Assembly: GCA_033557835.1 (NCBI GenBank)
Contig: JAWQRO010000219.1
Coordinates: 1 to 48,128, forward strand
DNA: 48,128 bases
Reading direction: 5' to 3'
Source of the DNA: Helochares maculicollis
Lineage: Eukaryota; Arthropoda; Insecta; Coleoptera; Hydrophilidae
Both the position numbers and the translations under genes were made by a program. Under the pieces are notes generated by a model. It made no database searches. It saw only the letters and a list, made by a program, of their open reading frames with translations, and was not told the DNA's origin. Positions 1-11,700 of the stretch are shown here, in pieces. Position 1 is the first letter of the stretch; each line of letters starts with the position of its first letter.

Positions 1-1650
1 TGTGTGTGTGTCTGATATACTTTTGCAAACAGAAAACTGCCGTAACCGCTTAACTTAGACTTATAAAATTTGACATTGGGGTACTCAAAGAATCTTTATC
101 AATTTTGGAGCATATATAATCATCAGAATCATGTAAACATAAGCAGTGTTACATGTTTCAAGTAAACTAGTCGGTTATCTAAAACATTTGATTGTGTATG
201 CTTCTTAAAAATTGGTAGATCTAGAATTTCAACTTGATAGAAACATAGAAACAGAGGTTGTGCTCTTACAATTTTGTCAATTTCACGTGGAAAAAACGAT
301 TGTGGAAAAAAGTTCTAATATTACACGACAAAGTATCTTAAACTGAGTAAAACAGGCAACTTTATGTTATGTCAAAAGAGTGTAATTTTCTATAGTTTAT
401 GAAGAAGTTTTCAGCATCTTATAGCTGAAAATTGCCAACACCGCTAATATAAAATTGAGTAGATGCAATTTATAAAACATTTTTATATTTGCATAAGCAT
501 GAGATGTAGATAGAGATGATCATTCACATGATTCGAAAACTCTAAATTTTCTGCTAAGTTAACTTTGTGATGAATATGTTGGAAATATTGTCATCCGAAA
601 TGAAAAAGCGTTAATTGTGATAAGAAAAATGCTGAATTACATTTTACATGGGCAAGTGTATTGAATAATGGTACAAATTGGATGAAACTGCAATATCTGC
701 ATGACTGGATTTGGTTGAGATGATTAAGTATTATTAAGAAAACGATAAGCGTACTGGACCAAAAAAGAAAATAGCTTTACCGAAGTTTTATTAAATTGCA
801 TTCAGGTTTTAAGAGTTAATTTTACAAGAACGTAAACATAAGCAAAACTTTTCAGTAACATAAATAATATAATTGTAAACTATACTTCATAACTATTGTG
901 GAAACCGCTACATGTCAGGTAAAGAGTTTCTCATAGCAAATGCACCGCTTTTTGTGTTTAGGAAACTTGGCTTTTAATTAGTAAGCAAAACAAGACTAAG
1001 CATATTGCTTACAACGGATGTTAGAAACTTAGATTGAGGTCTATAGTATGCATAAATTTGTTCGGTCGAAGTATTCGCTGAAGCTTTTCTAAGTTGCTCA
1101 AAAGCATGCTCACATTTTTATTTACTTTTTGATTTACTTAAACGCATTCGTATATTTTAATAAAACTTTGTGTGGAAAATGATACAGGCTACCTGTAGTG
1201 TCTTTTAAACTATAATAAATAAATTTATTTAGCCAGTTTCAGGTACACAAACTGTATCTTTGAAATTTCACACAAAAATTCTAACTCTAGCATACTTATC
1301 TTCTTGTTTACGGAAGAGCTGACTGGAGACACTCCTGATTTTGGTTTTTTGTGACTGTAAGATGAAGGTAAGTAGCGTATATTTGAGGTTAATACCTTTT
1401 TTAATATAATTTTATTCAACATTTTTGTTTAGTACTTTCAATGATTTTGTGTTTCTATTTTTAACCAGACTGTTTTCATTTTATTTAATCTATTGCTTAA
1501 ACTAGGTTTCCTTTTGTTATTTAATATAGAAAATATTGTAATACCAGAATTGCTGTGTTTTTAACGGAGTGGAAAATTATCCATTTTCATAGTAAACTTG
1601 TTTGTTACGCAAATACCACGGTTAAGCCCAAACTAAAATTAAAAAAGTAA
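1..1650. other. Non-coding stretch, no gene seen
   Basis: AT-rich sequence without a convincing gene. It opens with a short TG dinucleotide run (1-11). A perfect 5' splice-site consensus, AAG followed by GTAAGT, lies at 1365-1373 directly after an ATG codon at 1362. This could be the end of a 5' exon feeding the candidate exons at 1.7-2.2 kb, but the upstream part has no long open frame. Confidence 0.5.
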
Positions 1651-1697
1651 ATTAACTGTTGGCGAGGGACCTACGATGTGTGCCGCTATGCATTATC

Positions 1698-2169
1698 ATG
1701 GTGGAAAACATCACTCTTACGATTTGCCACTTCAAGCGCTTCTACTTGAACTGCAGCATCCAGTTTGGTGAGTATTCAACATCTCTATCAATAGATAGTT
1801 TAGTAAATATTTTTTTAAAATATAGTTCTTTCAATAATCACCTTCCATCATATTGTTTTATAGTGACAATTATTTAAAAACTATTCTCGAGGGGCTGGCG
1901 ATATCTTATTTAGTTTAACCAGAAAGATAAACCAATGTTATTCCTAATAAAAAAAACATGTCTTTACAGCATCAGTGTACAGAATAATTGTATTGTACAT
2001 CCAACGTGTCGCTGGAAACATGCTCTATAGCAAAATCAGACAATATCTGGATGAATATATAGATGAAAGCTACTCAATTTCGTTACTATATAGCTATTGT
2101 ATGCATCACTGCTGTTTAGAAATTCTTCTGTTAAAGAAGTATTTCATACATTTATTAGTAAGCACTTAA
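1698..2169 (+). CDS. Candidate two-exon small protein gene, unknown function
   Basis: Not recognised. A strong 5' splice site (TTTG followed by GTGAGT, exon end 1767) and a strong 3' splice site (TCTTTACAG, exon start 1970) bound a 202-bp intron. Joining them keeps a frame open from the ATG at 1698 to a TAA ending at 2169, giving about 89 residues, rich in Ile, Leu, Tyr and Cys, with no clear domain. A second frame is also open across the junction from the ATG at 1676 to a TAG at 2030, giving 50 residues with a C-x6-C-x5-C pattern in its second half. The two frames cannot both be the main product, and a spliced non-coding RNA is equally possible. Splice-site quality is what I see; coding status is inference. 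Confidence 0.28.
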
Positions 2170-2210
2170 TCTAAGTATATATTGCTGCGATTGCAACACC
2201 GCCGATATTA

Positions 2211-2294
2211 GTCAGGTTGGCCGAGCGGTCTAAGGCGCCAGATTTAAGCTCTGGTTCCCGAGAGGGAGCGTGGGTTCGAACCCCACACCTGACA
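2211..2294 (+). tRNA. tRNA-Leu, anticodon UAA
   Basis: Complete cloverleaf without intron. The 7-bp acceptor stem pairs 2211-2217 with 2287-2293, and the discriminator base is A2294, as expected for leucine. The anticodon stem CCAGA/TCTGG (2238-2242 with 2250-2254) encloses a 7-base loop with anticodon TAA at 2245-2247, reading UUA codons. A long class II variable arm follows (about 2255-2269), then the T arm GTGGG/CCCAC with loop TTCGAAC (2270-2286). Internal A-box (TGGCCGAGCGG) and B-box (GGTTCGAACCC) promoter elements are intact, so it is probably functional. CCA is not encoded, as usual in eukaryotes. Confidence 0.98.
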
Positions 2295-2299
2295 GTTTC

Positions 2300-2307
2300 T
2301 TTTTTTT
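2300..2307 (+). terminator. Pol III terminator of tRNA-Leu
   Basis: A run of eight T residues begins six bases after the discriminator of the tRNA, the normal termination signal for RNA polymerase III. Confidence 0.85.
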
Positions 2308-2309
2308 AT

Positions 2310-4019
2310 TTGTTAAGTGCGTCGATAAATATTAACTGTCTTATGGATTTTATATTATCATTATTTATATTTTAATAATGTATTTACACTTAGCAATACA
2401 AATTTCACTTCGATCCTCGTCAATTTAGACTGAGTCAATTTACTCCATTAGATTTGCCTGTAATAATAAGTTCCTGTAATTGAATTAAAAAAAAACCTCT
2501 CGATATCGTATAGCAGAAACTCCCCTACAATACTTTTCCTGTTCTAAAATGATTGTTCACAACAATACCTCTTGCACAATCCATAAATTTCAGCTAATAA
2601 AAATATCCTCATATAAAGTCGAAGCGTAAAAGCGATATAAATGGACCGAACGAATAATGGACAGAGATAATTTTAAGAAAACACATATACAGGAGAGTTA
2701 ATGGCTCGAAGTTCAAAAGCAATTACATCTTCCACGCGTTTTTGTTTCCATGCTTTTAGATTTATGATGTAATTCGCTCGAATTTATGTTTGAAAGTTAA
2801 ATGTTTTTAGTTTCGTGTTTAGGTGTTTTGCGTTTAACCCTTTTTGCTGCGTAATTACGTGCTTAAAGTCCCACAGCGTTACGAGAACGCCACTTACCAC
2901 CAGTCTATTCGAATGACTAAAAAATTTTATATGATTCCGCAATAGAAAAGCAGCCGCCAAATGTGACCTGAGTATTTCATTTGTAGTAATTTAAATTTGC
3001 ATTTCAGTTAGTGCAGTTTACTATTAAGAACCTACAGCTCCAGAAAGCTTAATTGTAACAAACAATCCGTCCTCTTGTATGCAAACGAAGCTTTCCGTTC
3101 TCGTCTGGTCTAGCAAAACGATATTAAAAAGTAGTTGAATTCATTAATGGAACCCGTTTCAGGGCAACCTCTCGTTAAACGGAAATGATACTCACAAAAA
3201 TGGAAGGTTCATATTGTTGAATGTTTCGAGTTTTATGTTTTCCAATCTAGCAGAACTGTTAGTGCTGGCATTTGCATAATTGGATAAGCACTTCATCCGC
3301 TTATGTGCATTCGTAAATGTTACAAATTTGTTAAATGATTTCACGTCAGCGGGATTTCAACCGACGTTAGATTAAAACCGATTCCACCAAGATGCAAGAT
3401 GGGCTGCTATTTTCACTTAACGGTCGTGAGCATTAACTATCGACTGGTCTCGCAAAGAAACACCTCTGACGGGGCAAGTTTAACAATACAGATTTTTCTC
3501 CATGACTACAAATTAATCTGTTATCTTTGCAGTAAGGCTTGCCACAGGACACAAATTGCTACCAGATACTGTATTTACATAAATTAATTTAATTATCTTC
3601 CTATCTTCTGGCATTTACATAATTTAATTATTATCCTGCTTATATTGAATAGCTTATATATTCCTGACATATTAAATGGGATGCAAGGATTATTGATTTC
3701 AGATTAAAGGACTTGTCATATTTCACGATTGGACGTGACGACTGAATAACTAATTATAAGATTACATCTTCCTCCTGAATTCAAGCGCCGGAAGTGCTCG
3801 CTTCCTCATCTAAGCGTTCTGAGAAGAAAGGATAGTGCATATAAACTAGAATTGTGATTTCTACTCTTGTTTGTTCGCAAAGTGGTCTTCTGTGTAATTT
3901 GAATTTATTTTATGAAAAAGAAAACATACTTTAATGCTAAAATGTACTTTATATGTACCCTTAATTAATGGTTTTGCCGGATGTACCTAAATTATGCAGG
4001 ATTTTTGTTTCTGCTTAGA
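2310..4019. other. Non-coding stretch, no gene seen
   Basis: No frame with coding character or good splice support. A TATAAA at 3840-3845 lies upstream of the candidate signal-peptide exon at 4020. A good 3' splice-site string (pyrimidine tract ending CTTAG) ends at 4018, just before that ATG, so an upstream 5' UTR exon is another possibility. Confidence 0.5.
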
Positions 4020-4434
4020 ATGAAATATGTGTTCCTTGGCTTGATGAATCTGATAAATGTTCATTTGGTGAGTTTAAACTTTAGCAAGTATTCCTTAAAG
4101 GGAGCCTGTTTTCGTTGTAAAACGTTTTGAAATGACTATAATATTAATCCACTATCCAAATATTCTAGTAAAATATGATAATATGCAAGTAAGAACATCC
4201 TCCAGAATTTGTATGTGTGTGTAATTTCTTTAACACTCTAATGGGCAACCTTCAATAAACATTAACATAAGGAGGATAAATTGTCATATTTTATCTTAAG
4301 TAAATATTGAATTCATAATCGTGTACACAAAACACATTTTTGGCAACAGTAGATAATCCTATAATATTCTATAAAGGCCTCATTTGTTCCAGCCAAACTG
4401 GTCAAGTGCATTTACTGAGGAAAATCTTCTGTAA
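4020..4434 (+). CDS. Candidate secreted short peptide, two exons
   Basis: Exon 1 (4020-4067) is ATG plus 15 codons encoding a typical signal-peptide core (MKYVFLGLMNLINVHL) and ends exactly at a consensus donor, GTGAGT. A plausible acceptor (pyrimidine tract, TTCCAG) ends at 4392. Continuing in phase 0 gives 13 more codons and a TAA at 4432-4434, for a 29-residue product. Exon 1 has the same length (48 bp), phase and character as the first exon of the well-supported secreted gene at 42249-43040, which is the main reason for listing it. The second exon may be wrong, and no homologue is recognised. Confidence 0.22.
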
Positions 4435-4439
4435 TGGCC

Positions 4440-6569
4440 TCACGTGTAGAATAAAACAACGATTTTATAAGACCCCCGAGTGTCTCTAATCTCTTCTGGG
4501 CGTAGAAATTTTCCAATGAAATATTTCGACGCGATCCTTGAGGCGTCCTGGAAAGGCACTTCGGCAAGTTGAAGGTGGAAAAAAATAGATGTTGTAATTT
4601 GTTATAAGAGAGCGCAGAAAATAGACAATATTTTGCGAACATGGCAAAACAGTATGATTTATTTGCAAGGAAACTACTTACTGCTTAACTAATTTATTTG
4701 ATTATTTTAACCAAAAGCAACATGATACTCTGATTGCAGCATATACAAATGCATATCACTTCATTGAATCGTCCACGCGGAAACAAATAAAAATTTCGCT
4801 TTGTACCACGTGACTGCGATTCAATGGAAGAGCGGAGCCATCACCATTGCCATCAGCATTTGCAAGTGCACTTCGTTTGTTTACCGATCGGTTTTAATGC
4901 ATATTTTAATTTTAGCTGGGTCTATATTAATAAAATTGAACACAAAGCGATATGAGGCGCATCGATCCGGCCAAAATTGCCTTTTAAAAATTCCCCACGC
5001 GGACTTTCCAATAAAATGTAAATATGTTTGGGCGTACTATGAGCGTAGTCAACACAGGATTGACTCAATTCCATTCACGAAGTAATATGAAGTCGATGTC
5101 GGACCGCAATTTGTCCGAAAGGGCCTGGAGTCGTTCTGCGGAAAACTTCTACATTTGTACTTAATTTAATAAAGTAAATGTCTCTCCTTTCCAGCCCCAT
5201 CCACCTTACACGACCGAGAGGGAACTTTGGAAGTGATAATTGCTGAAATTGGGAAAGTTGGATTAGCAGTTCGTTATTTTCTGGTAGAATATGTTCCACT
5301 GTTGTTATGCAGTCATTTCCTTTAAAGAGATGAAGAAATCTACAGGTACTAATTATTAATTACGTTTGTAGAAAATGTTTCAAGCGAGAGTTTTGTCATA
5401 ACTTTAACTTAACTTAAATCTTAACATTATGATGTTATGATCATTTCTGTTTCTGAGTCGAATTGTTGCATAAATGAATAAGTTTTTGTTGCAAAAAATC
5501 AATAAAAGTTTTATTGCTATTAAAGTATATCTTTTTTGGGGCTTATTTTATATCTTTTGCAGAAAAATTTATGATGGATAAATAAAAGTGCTGCAAAGGT
5601 CTATTATTACAACCCAAAAAACTCATCCAGCATTTTGATGAAATAACGCTTCAAAAAAGTGGTCTAGGACTTAATACAATGAGAACAATTCAAATATACT
5701 CAAAAGCTTTACAAGGTTCGATAAAGAAATATAAATAAACAGAATTACCAAGGGGTATGGAAAATTCGGGAGCATTGCATCAGCATTAATAAGATTCCCT
5801 CAGCTCACTGCTTGGTATAAAATTACGGCCGAAAGATTGATTGGTCCAAATTTACTAGATGAAAACGAGCATCTACATACCATTCAATGGATCAAAACAA
5901 ACCTTCACGTCAGAATTTATCAGAAATTAGTCAGAGTTCCAGAGAGTTCTCATCGATGACAAGAATAAAGAGAACTTTTCAGAGACAGACCAATGTTGAA
6001 CGTGTTTGTGTGGCTACTCTAAAGCCCAAAATTATAGCACGAACTCCGGTAAATATTCTTTCATTCAAATTAATGCTAAAAATGTAATACAAGTTGTTTG
6101 CAATAATAGCAAATCTGTCTGATTAAAAACAATGCAAATACTCCAAATCATTGAACTATTTGCACAAGTATATTTATCCTTATTTGGGTAACATTTTCCA
6201 TTTTTAATAATTATGACTATTGCTTTCTTAATCATTATAAGATATTTTATGTAAGTTCTATAATAATTTTCAAATTTTTAATTGCGGACATATGAATTTA
6301 TTTATCTGCTTGTGTTTTTTCTAAAAAATTTATTATACAAAGACGTGAGCAATATTCTAGTATATACTAGTATATCACAAAAGCAGGTAAAATCGTGTGC
6401 GAATACAGCATTAAAATTAAAATAACAGAAAAACGCTAGTAAAAACACATTTCATCGCATTAAGCTATAAAACAAATGTATAACAAATATGGAAAAGAAT
6501 AAAACCCTCTTTCAAACAACACTGAAAGTGTTTCTAATGCATTTGCTGTCAAATTATCTACACCAAATA
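4440..6569. other. Non-coding stretch, no gene seen
   Basis: Several open frames of 60-95 codons occur on both strands (for example 4801-5085 plus and 4412-4642 minus) but have no recognisable domain, overlap one another, and lack convincing splice or start context. I do not call a gene here. Confidence 0.45.
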
Positions 6570-6571
6570 TA

Positions 6572-6600
6572 TTAGGTGCGTAACTAACTTTTCGCTGTTT
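6572..6600 (+). repeat. Left terminal inverted repeat of mariner
   Basis: TTAGGTGCGTAACTAACTTT and the following bases pair with the reverse complement of 7440-7468 with only a few mismatches. A TA target duplication lies immediately outside. Confidence 0.9.
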
Positions 6601-6612
6601 ATCAATAGATGA

Positions 6613-7418
6613 CTCCAGCAGCAAGAAGAACTTGCTTCAGCATTAGGAGTTACTCGCCCAGCCATTTCCAAGCGGTTGCATGCGTTGGGAATGATTCAAA
6701 AGCAAGGAACTTGGGTTCCTTATGATTTGAAGCCAAGGGATGTTGAACGTAATTTTTTCGCCTATGAACAACTGCTCAAGCGGCAAAAAAGGAAGAGTTC
6801 TCTTCATCGCATCGTGACGGGTGATGAAAAACAGATTCATTACAGCAACCCAAAGAAAAGAAAGTCATGGAGACTGCCCGGTCATGCTTCTACGTCGTCG
6901 GCTCGGCCAAATATTCACGCTGCGAAGGTTATGCTGTGTATTTGATAGGAAGAGGACGGTGTTATTTATTATGAACTGTTGAAATCGAACGAAACTATCA
7001 CTGAGGAACGGTATCGACTTCAATTGATGCGATTGAGCCGAGCACTGCGCGAAAAACGGCCACAATACGAGAAAAGGCACGAAAAAAGGATTCTACAGCA
7101 TGACAACGCTCGGCCTCACGTTGCCAAACACGTTAAAACCTACCTGGAAACGCTCAAATGGAAAGTCCTACCCCACCCGCAATATTCTCCAGATATTGCG
7201 CCGTCCGATTATTACTTGTCCCTTTCGATGGCACATGGTCTGGCTGATTAGCAGTTCCGCTCATATGAAGCCATCAAAAAATGGCTTGATTCGTGGATAG
7301 TCTCAAAAGACACTTTTACTGTTACGGTATTGGTGCTCTCTCAGAAAGATGGGAAAAACTTGTAGCTAGCGATGGGCAATACTTAAATGATTCATTTGTA
7401 ATCATTTTTTTACAATAA
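6613..7418 (+). pseudogene. mariner transposase pseudogene (DD34D), N-terminally deleted
   Basis: The open frame resumes just inside the left repeat, in the second helix-turn-helix (QQEELASALGVTRPAISKRL). It continues through the linker (WVPYDLKPRDVER), the first catalytic Asp in TGDEK, the second in HDNARPH and the third in YSPDIAPSDYY. I count 34 residues between the second and third Asp, the mariner DD34D signature. Breaks: the N-terminal roughly 80-90 residues are absent; TGA and TAG interrupt the frame at 6943-6948, where the family has a Trp pair; a further TAG is at 7249-7251; and a frameshift near 7310-7320 displaces the C-terminus. The Trp usual in GDEKW is Gln here. All seen directly; family assignment is from known mariner motifs. 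Confidence 0.93.
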
Positions 7419-7439
7419 AGTTACATTTTCATTAAAAAA

Positions 7440-7468
7440 AAACAGCGAGAATTTAGTTGCGCACCTAA
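7440..7468 (-). repeat. Right terminal inverted repeat of mariner
   Basis: Mirror copy of 6572-6600, ending GCGCACCTAA and followed by the duplicated TA target (7469-7470). Confidence 0.9.
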
Positions 7469-7664
7469 TATTACAGATAATATTATGCTTAATGCCTGTT
7501 TCAAAATTAAGTTACAAAGCTTAAAAGGGTAGTAGATATAAAAAATAATCAGCGATAGGTTTTTGTTTACATTTTGGGACATAATTAGTAATCGATGTAT
7601 TAATTACATGTATTTGTTAAGCACCACTGTTGGGATCCCCTATGACTGACGTCGGGCGAACATA

Positions 7665-8740
7665 GACAAATTTTATTGGTATTTCAACGAATCACCTTCT
7701 TGTTTACGAAATAATAATGAAAAAACCTCATTGAAAAGAAATAAAGACGAGCGAAAAAAGTTTACAACCCAATAAATTTCAACCAGAGAGGAAAGAAAGC
7801 GCCGCATGTTTGGTCGGATTGCGTTCATTTCAATTTCTTTTTACATTACATTACTTACTATTACGTAAGTTAGCTTAACTTTTCTTTATGCCTTATTCAA
7901 AGCAAGACATATTTACTAATATGCAAATCATCTGAACTTACTACGCACGAAACAAGAAAAACCATCATTTTATTGTAAGCAAGATGATAAAAATGACAGT
8001 GAATGCACATCAAAAAACGTAAAACGCCATAAATTTAAAACCACAAACGCAAGAGAAGCGGTGCATGTTTTTCTGTCGTCGTAATATCATGAATTTGTAC
8101 TATTAATCGGGATAGAAATTGACTGTAGTCCATGGAATTTAAGTAGCCATCAAATTTTAACGATAAATAATGTCGACAATTAAGATATTGTTTAGTTGGC
8201 AATGAATGACGTAACCACACTCCTTGTGGCCATAATATAAAGCGATATTCTTTCGAGGTCACGTTCGATCTCCGGTTCAAAAAACAAGGCGCTCGAATAA
8301 ATTTTTCTTAAATGGTTGTTTATTTCCTTTTTTCTGTCTTTGTGTTATTAGGAAGGTTTTGTATTCGTGAAATAATTTTATCTCGTGATAATGACGGATC
8401 TAACGTTTTATTTTGATTGTGATGCGAGTATTTTTATAGAGATAAAGGTGACGTTAGTTTGCGTTGTAGGATGTATTCGTCGTTCTTGCGGCGAAAGAAT
8501 ATACAAAGCGATCTTGTTTCGTGGTCGCGTTTTGCTCTAATGATACGAAAAAACGCGGAGCTATAATATTTGTTTTAAATGGTTGTTTATGTTCATTTTT
8601 TGTTTTGCTTTGATAAGCACGGTTTTACGTTTATGAACAAATTTAATCTCGAGGGTTTTAAAGATTTAACGACGTGTTTTATTGTGATGCCTTTGTTGTT
8701 ATAGCAATAGCGGTGCCGTTGTGTCTGCATAATATTCTTT
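7665..8740 (+). repeat. Four diverged tandem units of about 260 bp
   Basis: A recurring motif, a run of six A residues flanked by C or G, followed 15-25 bases later by AATAAATTT or a close variant, appears in the same orientation at 7753, 8011, 8278 and 8547, a spacing of 258-269 bp. The last two units are clearly similar along their length: TTAAATGGTTGTTTAT occurs at 8308 and 8575, and AATATA(C)AAAGCGAT at 8234 and 8498. The first two share GAAAGAAAGCGCCGCATGTTT and its variant at about 7793 and 8052. This looks like a short, old satellite-like array or an internally repeated transposon. It starts about 200 bp beyond the mariner. Unit borders are approximate. Confidence 0.6.
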
Positions 8741-11700
8741 AACCCAGCATGGTCTATCAGCATCATTTCAATTAAGCCAGGAGTTCCAAATTATCCATAT
8801 TTTCAATATTTTTATTTACACTTAGAAAATGCCAGGTCGTGGTCACATTGGTGTTCCTAACATGTGATTTAAGTATAAGAAATTAATTCTGCAACACCCT
8901 GTATAACTCTTCAGCTAGTAATTAGTCAGTTTTTCAAAAGATGTCATTTTTTTGGGCGCTGGTAAAATTATTTGTTTATGCAACAATGTGCAATATTTAG
9001 GACGTAGGAAAGCATATATACATGACTAATTCAAAATTTTATACTTTCTTAGTAAGGCCGACAAAGGTTAAAGTGAGTGTTTGTTATGATTTGCGATTGA
9101 CATTAGCCCCATTAGCTATTAATCCTACACTATAGACACTAGCAAATATATTTATGCAAAAAATTGCGAAAAATAATTGCTTCTTCACCGCAACGTATCA
9201 CCAATTTGACTTAGCAATATTTTACTTTGCAATTTTCCTGCGGTCATTTTTATTACAGTTATACACCTAGTATGTGTTGTTTGAGTTGTTTATGGACAAA
9301 TTGATTTTGAAATCTGCTGAGATATATTTTTGAGATTTGGTAAGCTGTGAGTAATTTTTGAGATTTCAGAAATTGTACTTCAACAAGTTATGATTCAAAT
9401 TTGCTTTCTTTACACATCTACTTTTAATTATGAGTTTTTATTAACAGTTTTATATGTCTGAATAGAATGACAAACTAGCTCATACCTAATATATCTTTGA
9501 TTGGCAAAAGCCAGTATCATATGTAGTTATACAAAACGTATGAAGCAAATATCATTTGTCCACACTCAGGTATTTTCAAATGAAACAATCGAACAATAGA
9601 CAAAATGTAGAACTCGAATATGTTTAAATAAATTTCAGAAATAAAGATGGTGTGACAAGGAACTTCTAATATTTTTATGCACTGTACTTCTCACCGTACA
9701 GAACCTTTTTTAATGTAACATGAGATAGAGAGCAGGAGATATCAAATTAGTATTAGTAGCGAGAGTAGCAGAACTTCAATCACAGCGAACCTGCGAGACG
9801 CGACGGCTGGGCTGGTTAGGGCGCGTTTAATAGAACAATATTCCATGGTTATGCACAAAGTAACGCCCGGCTGCATAATACGACATATTTACGGCAAATT
9901 TATATGCAATAAAAGTCATCCGGTGCACCGTGTCTATTAGATTATGCATAATCAAAACATTAACCTATATAGAATCGTGACTTGTGCGCGATGAATATGG
10001 ATTATGGTGTGGTTTGGTGAGGCCCAATAATGGTCAAGTCAATACTGGGAATGTGTACCTAAACTGACAGATTGAAATGATCATTGCGATAGCACGGAGT
10101 GCCCTGCAAACACCATCAATTCGAATATCAGTGCCAAATTAGATTCAAATTACTCCCACAATTTATGTCTTTATAATTCATTTGCTTTAACGCTAATTCG
10201 ATTCGATTCTCTATCTCGCTACGATTTCGATAATACAAAGAGATCTTAACCAAGAGCGGACCCATACTTTTAAATTGCCCCATCCTACAATTTGTAGATT
10301 TCTCAGATAGCTCTGAAGGTGGAAGCGATGGAGACTGTGCAGACGTTGCGATGCAGACACAGACAGCGAAGGCGGCGCAGGAAGTGCTGGTGGCGGCAGT
10401 GATCTGTAGACCGCAATGCATGCATGTCCTTAAGATAAAAGTGACATTATCTAAAACCCTTCACTGCTCTATATTACACAGATCGGGCAATTGGAAATTT
10501 TATGTGACCTCCCAGGAAAAAGAGAGGACAAAACCTGAAGGATTATTGGAAAGCTATTACTCGCACCATCCCCATTCGTGTAGCGAACTTATTTTCTTAT
10601 TTCATTCCTTACGGCTTCAGTGTGCCTCTAGCTTTCATAATAGAGTCTTAGTTTTAGATCTTATGGAAATTTGGGTTTGATGAAACCTCTTTAAGGAAAA
10701 GCCTTCAAATTCCTCTCTCGCTTATTCTATTTTTATTCTAGGATATTAAACATGCATTATTTTGGGGGTCAGATTCCGGAAGCCAGGTCCATTATTAAAA
10801 CAAGAAAGTATGGTGCGTGAAACATAGCCACAGTAACGGCCCCCGTCAGCTCATATTTCAGTCCCAAAGGGGAATATTTCCATCTCAAGAAAATATATTA
10901 TTCCGCGTTCCTGTTCTCAAATGGTATTATACACTTAGCTAATCAAAATACATTCACATTTTTACGCACGGAATCGTTCGCGTGCGAAGCTCTCGACGGT
11001 AAACCATGAAACCTACGCGCTCCTTCACTAAATTTCAGCGCGAGCTTTCAGCGCTAGATGGGTGCAAATCTGAAAAGCGAGACAATAGTCTTCAAGTTCG
11101 CAACACGTCGCGCCCGCGTCCCTGGCCTTGCTTTGCCTTGACGCGGTCTTTTGCCATTCCATACGTTTACTTTAGCCTCTCTATGGATTTAAAGAGTTTA
11201 TATGGCTTATCTTTGTGAATTATCTTACGCTCTATGTCTAACAAGACGAGTTTTCGGTTTGTGAGTTGGCAAGTATTTTATTAAGGTATTATTGTTTCAT
11301 TTCGTAATTCAATTAAGCATATTGAATACAAAAAGTTAATTGGAATCGATTGTTTATTGATTTTTTCAAAAGCATGAAACAACAAACGCGTCAAAATAAT
11401 TGGAGAGACCAAGGCTGTACGCCATTTTTTCATACAAAAATAGAGATAAATTTATTTATGCGCAAAAATGTTTCAACCGTAATAGCAAAAACCTTGTGAT
11501 CTTTATTTATTATTTAGTGTTTACCAGTTGAGCCGCTACAAAATTTTATCATTTTTAACAAACAAACAACTCTAGCTTTCTAGAGGTGTATAACCAGCAG
11601 AGACATAATATTTCACTATTTAAACCGACTAAGGGTGTGCTACTATTTTTTCCCTCAACTAATTCATTATAGTTCAAATATTTAACTACTGTTGATGTTA

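Larger units (their letters stand above)
6572..7468 (+). mobile_element. mariner transposon, 5'-deleted, with both TIRs
   Basis: An 897-bp Tc1/mariner element. It is flanked by TA duplications (6570-6571 and 7469-7470) and bounded by imperfect terminal inverted repeats of about 29 bp, starting TTAGGTGCGTAACTAACTTT on the left. Full-length mariners are about 1.3 kb, so about 400 bp are missing. The gap lies directly inside the left repeat and removes the 5' UTR and the N-terminal quarter of the transposase. The element cannot encode its own transposase but keeps both ends, so it could in principle be moved in trans. Confidence 0.95.

Noticed and set aside
4412..4642. 76-codon minus-strand open frame and its overlapping neighbour
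   Set aside because: No domain, no signal sequence, and it overlaps the plus-strand splice candidate. Composition alone is not evidence of a gene.
8829..8867. Short ORF beginning MPGRGH, like the start of histone H2A
   Set aside because: Only 12 codons, no histone sequence follows in any frame, and the next bases are AT-rich repeat-like DNA.
10320..10430. GC-rich segment with open frames on both strands, including a Gly/Ser-rich run ending in TAG
   Set aside because: All three plus-strand frames and the antisense frame look equally open because of base composition. No domain, start or splice evidence.
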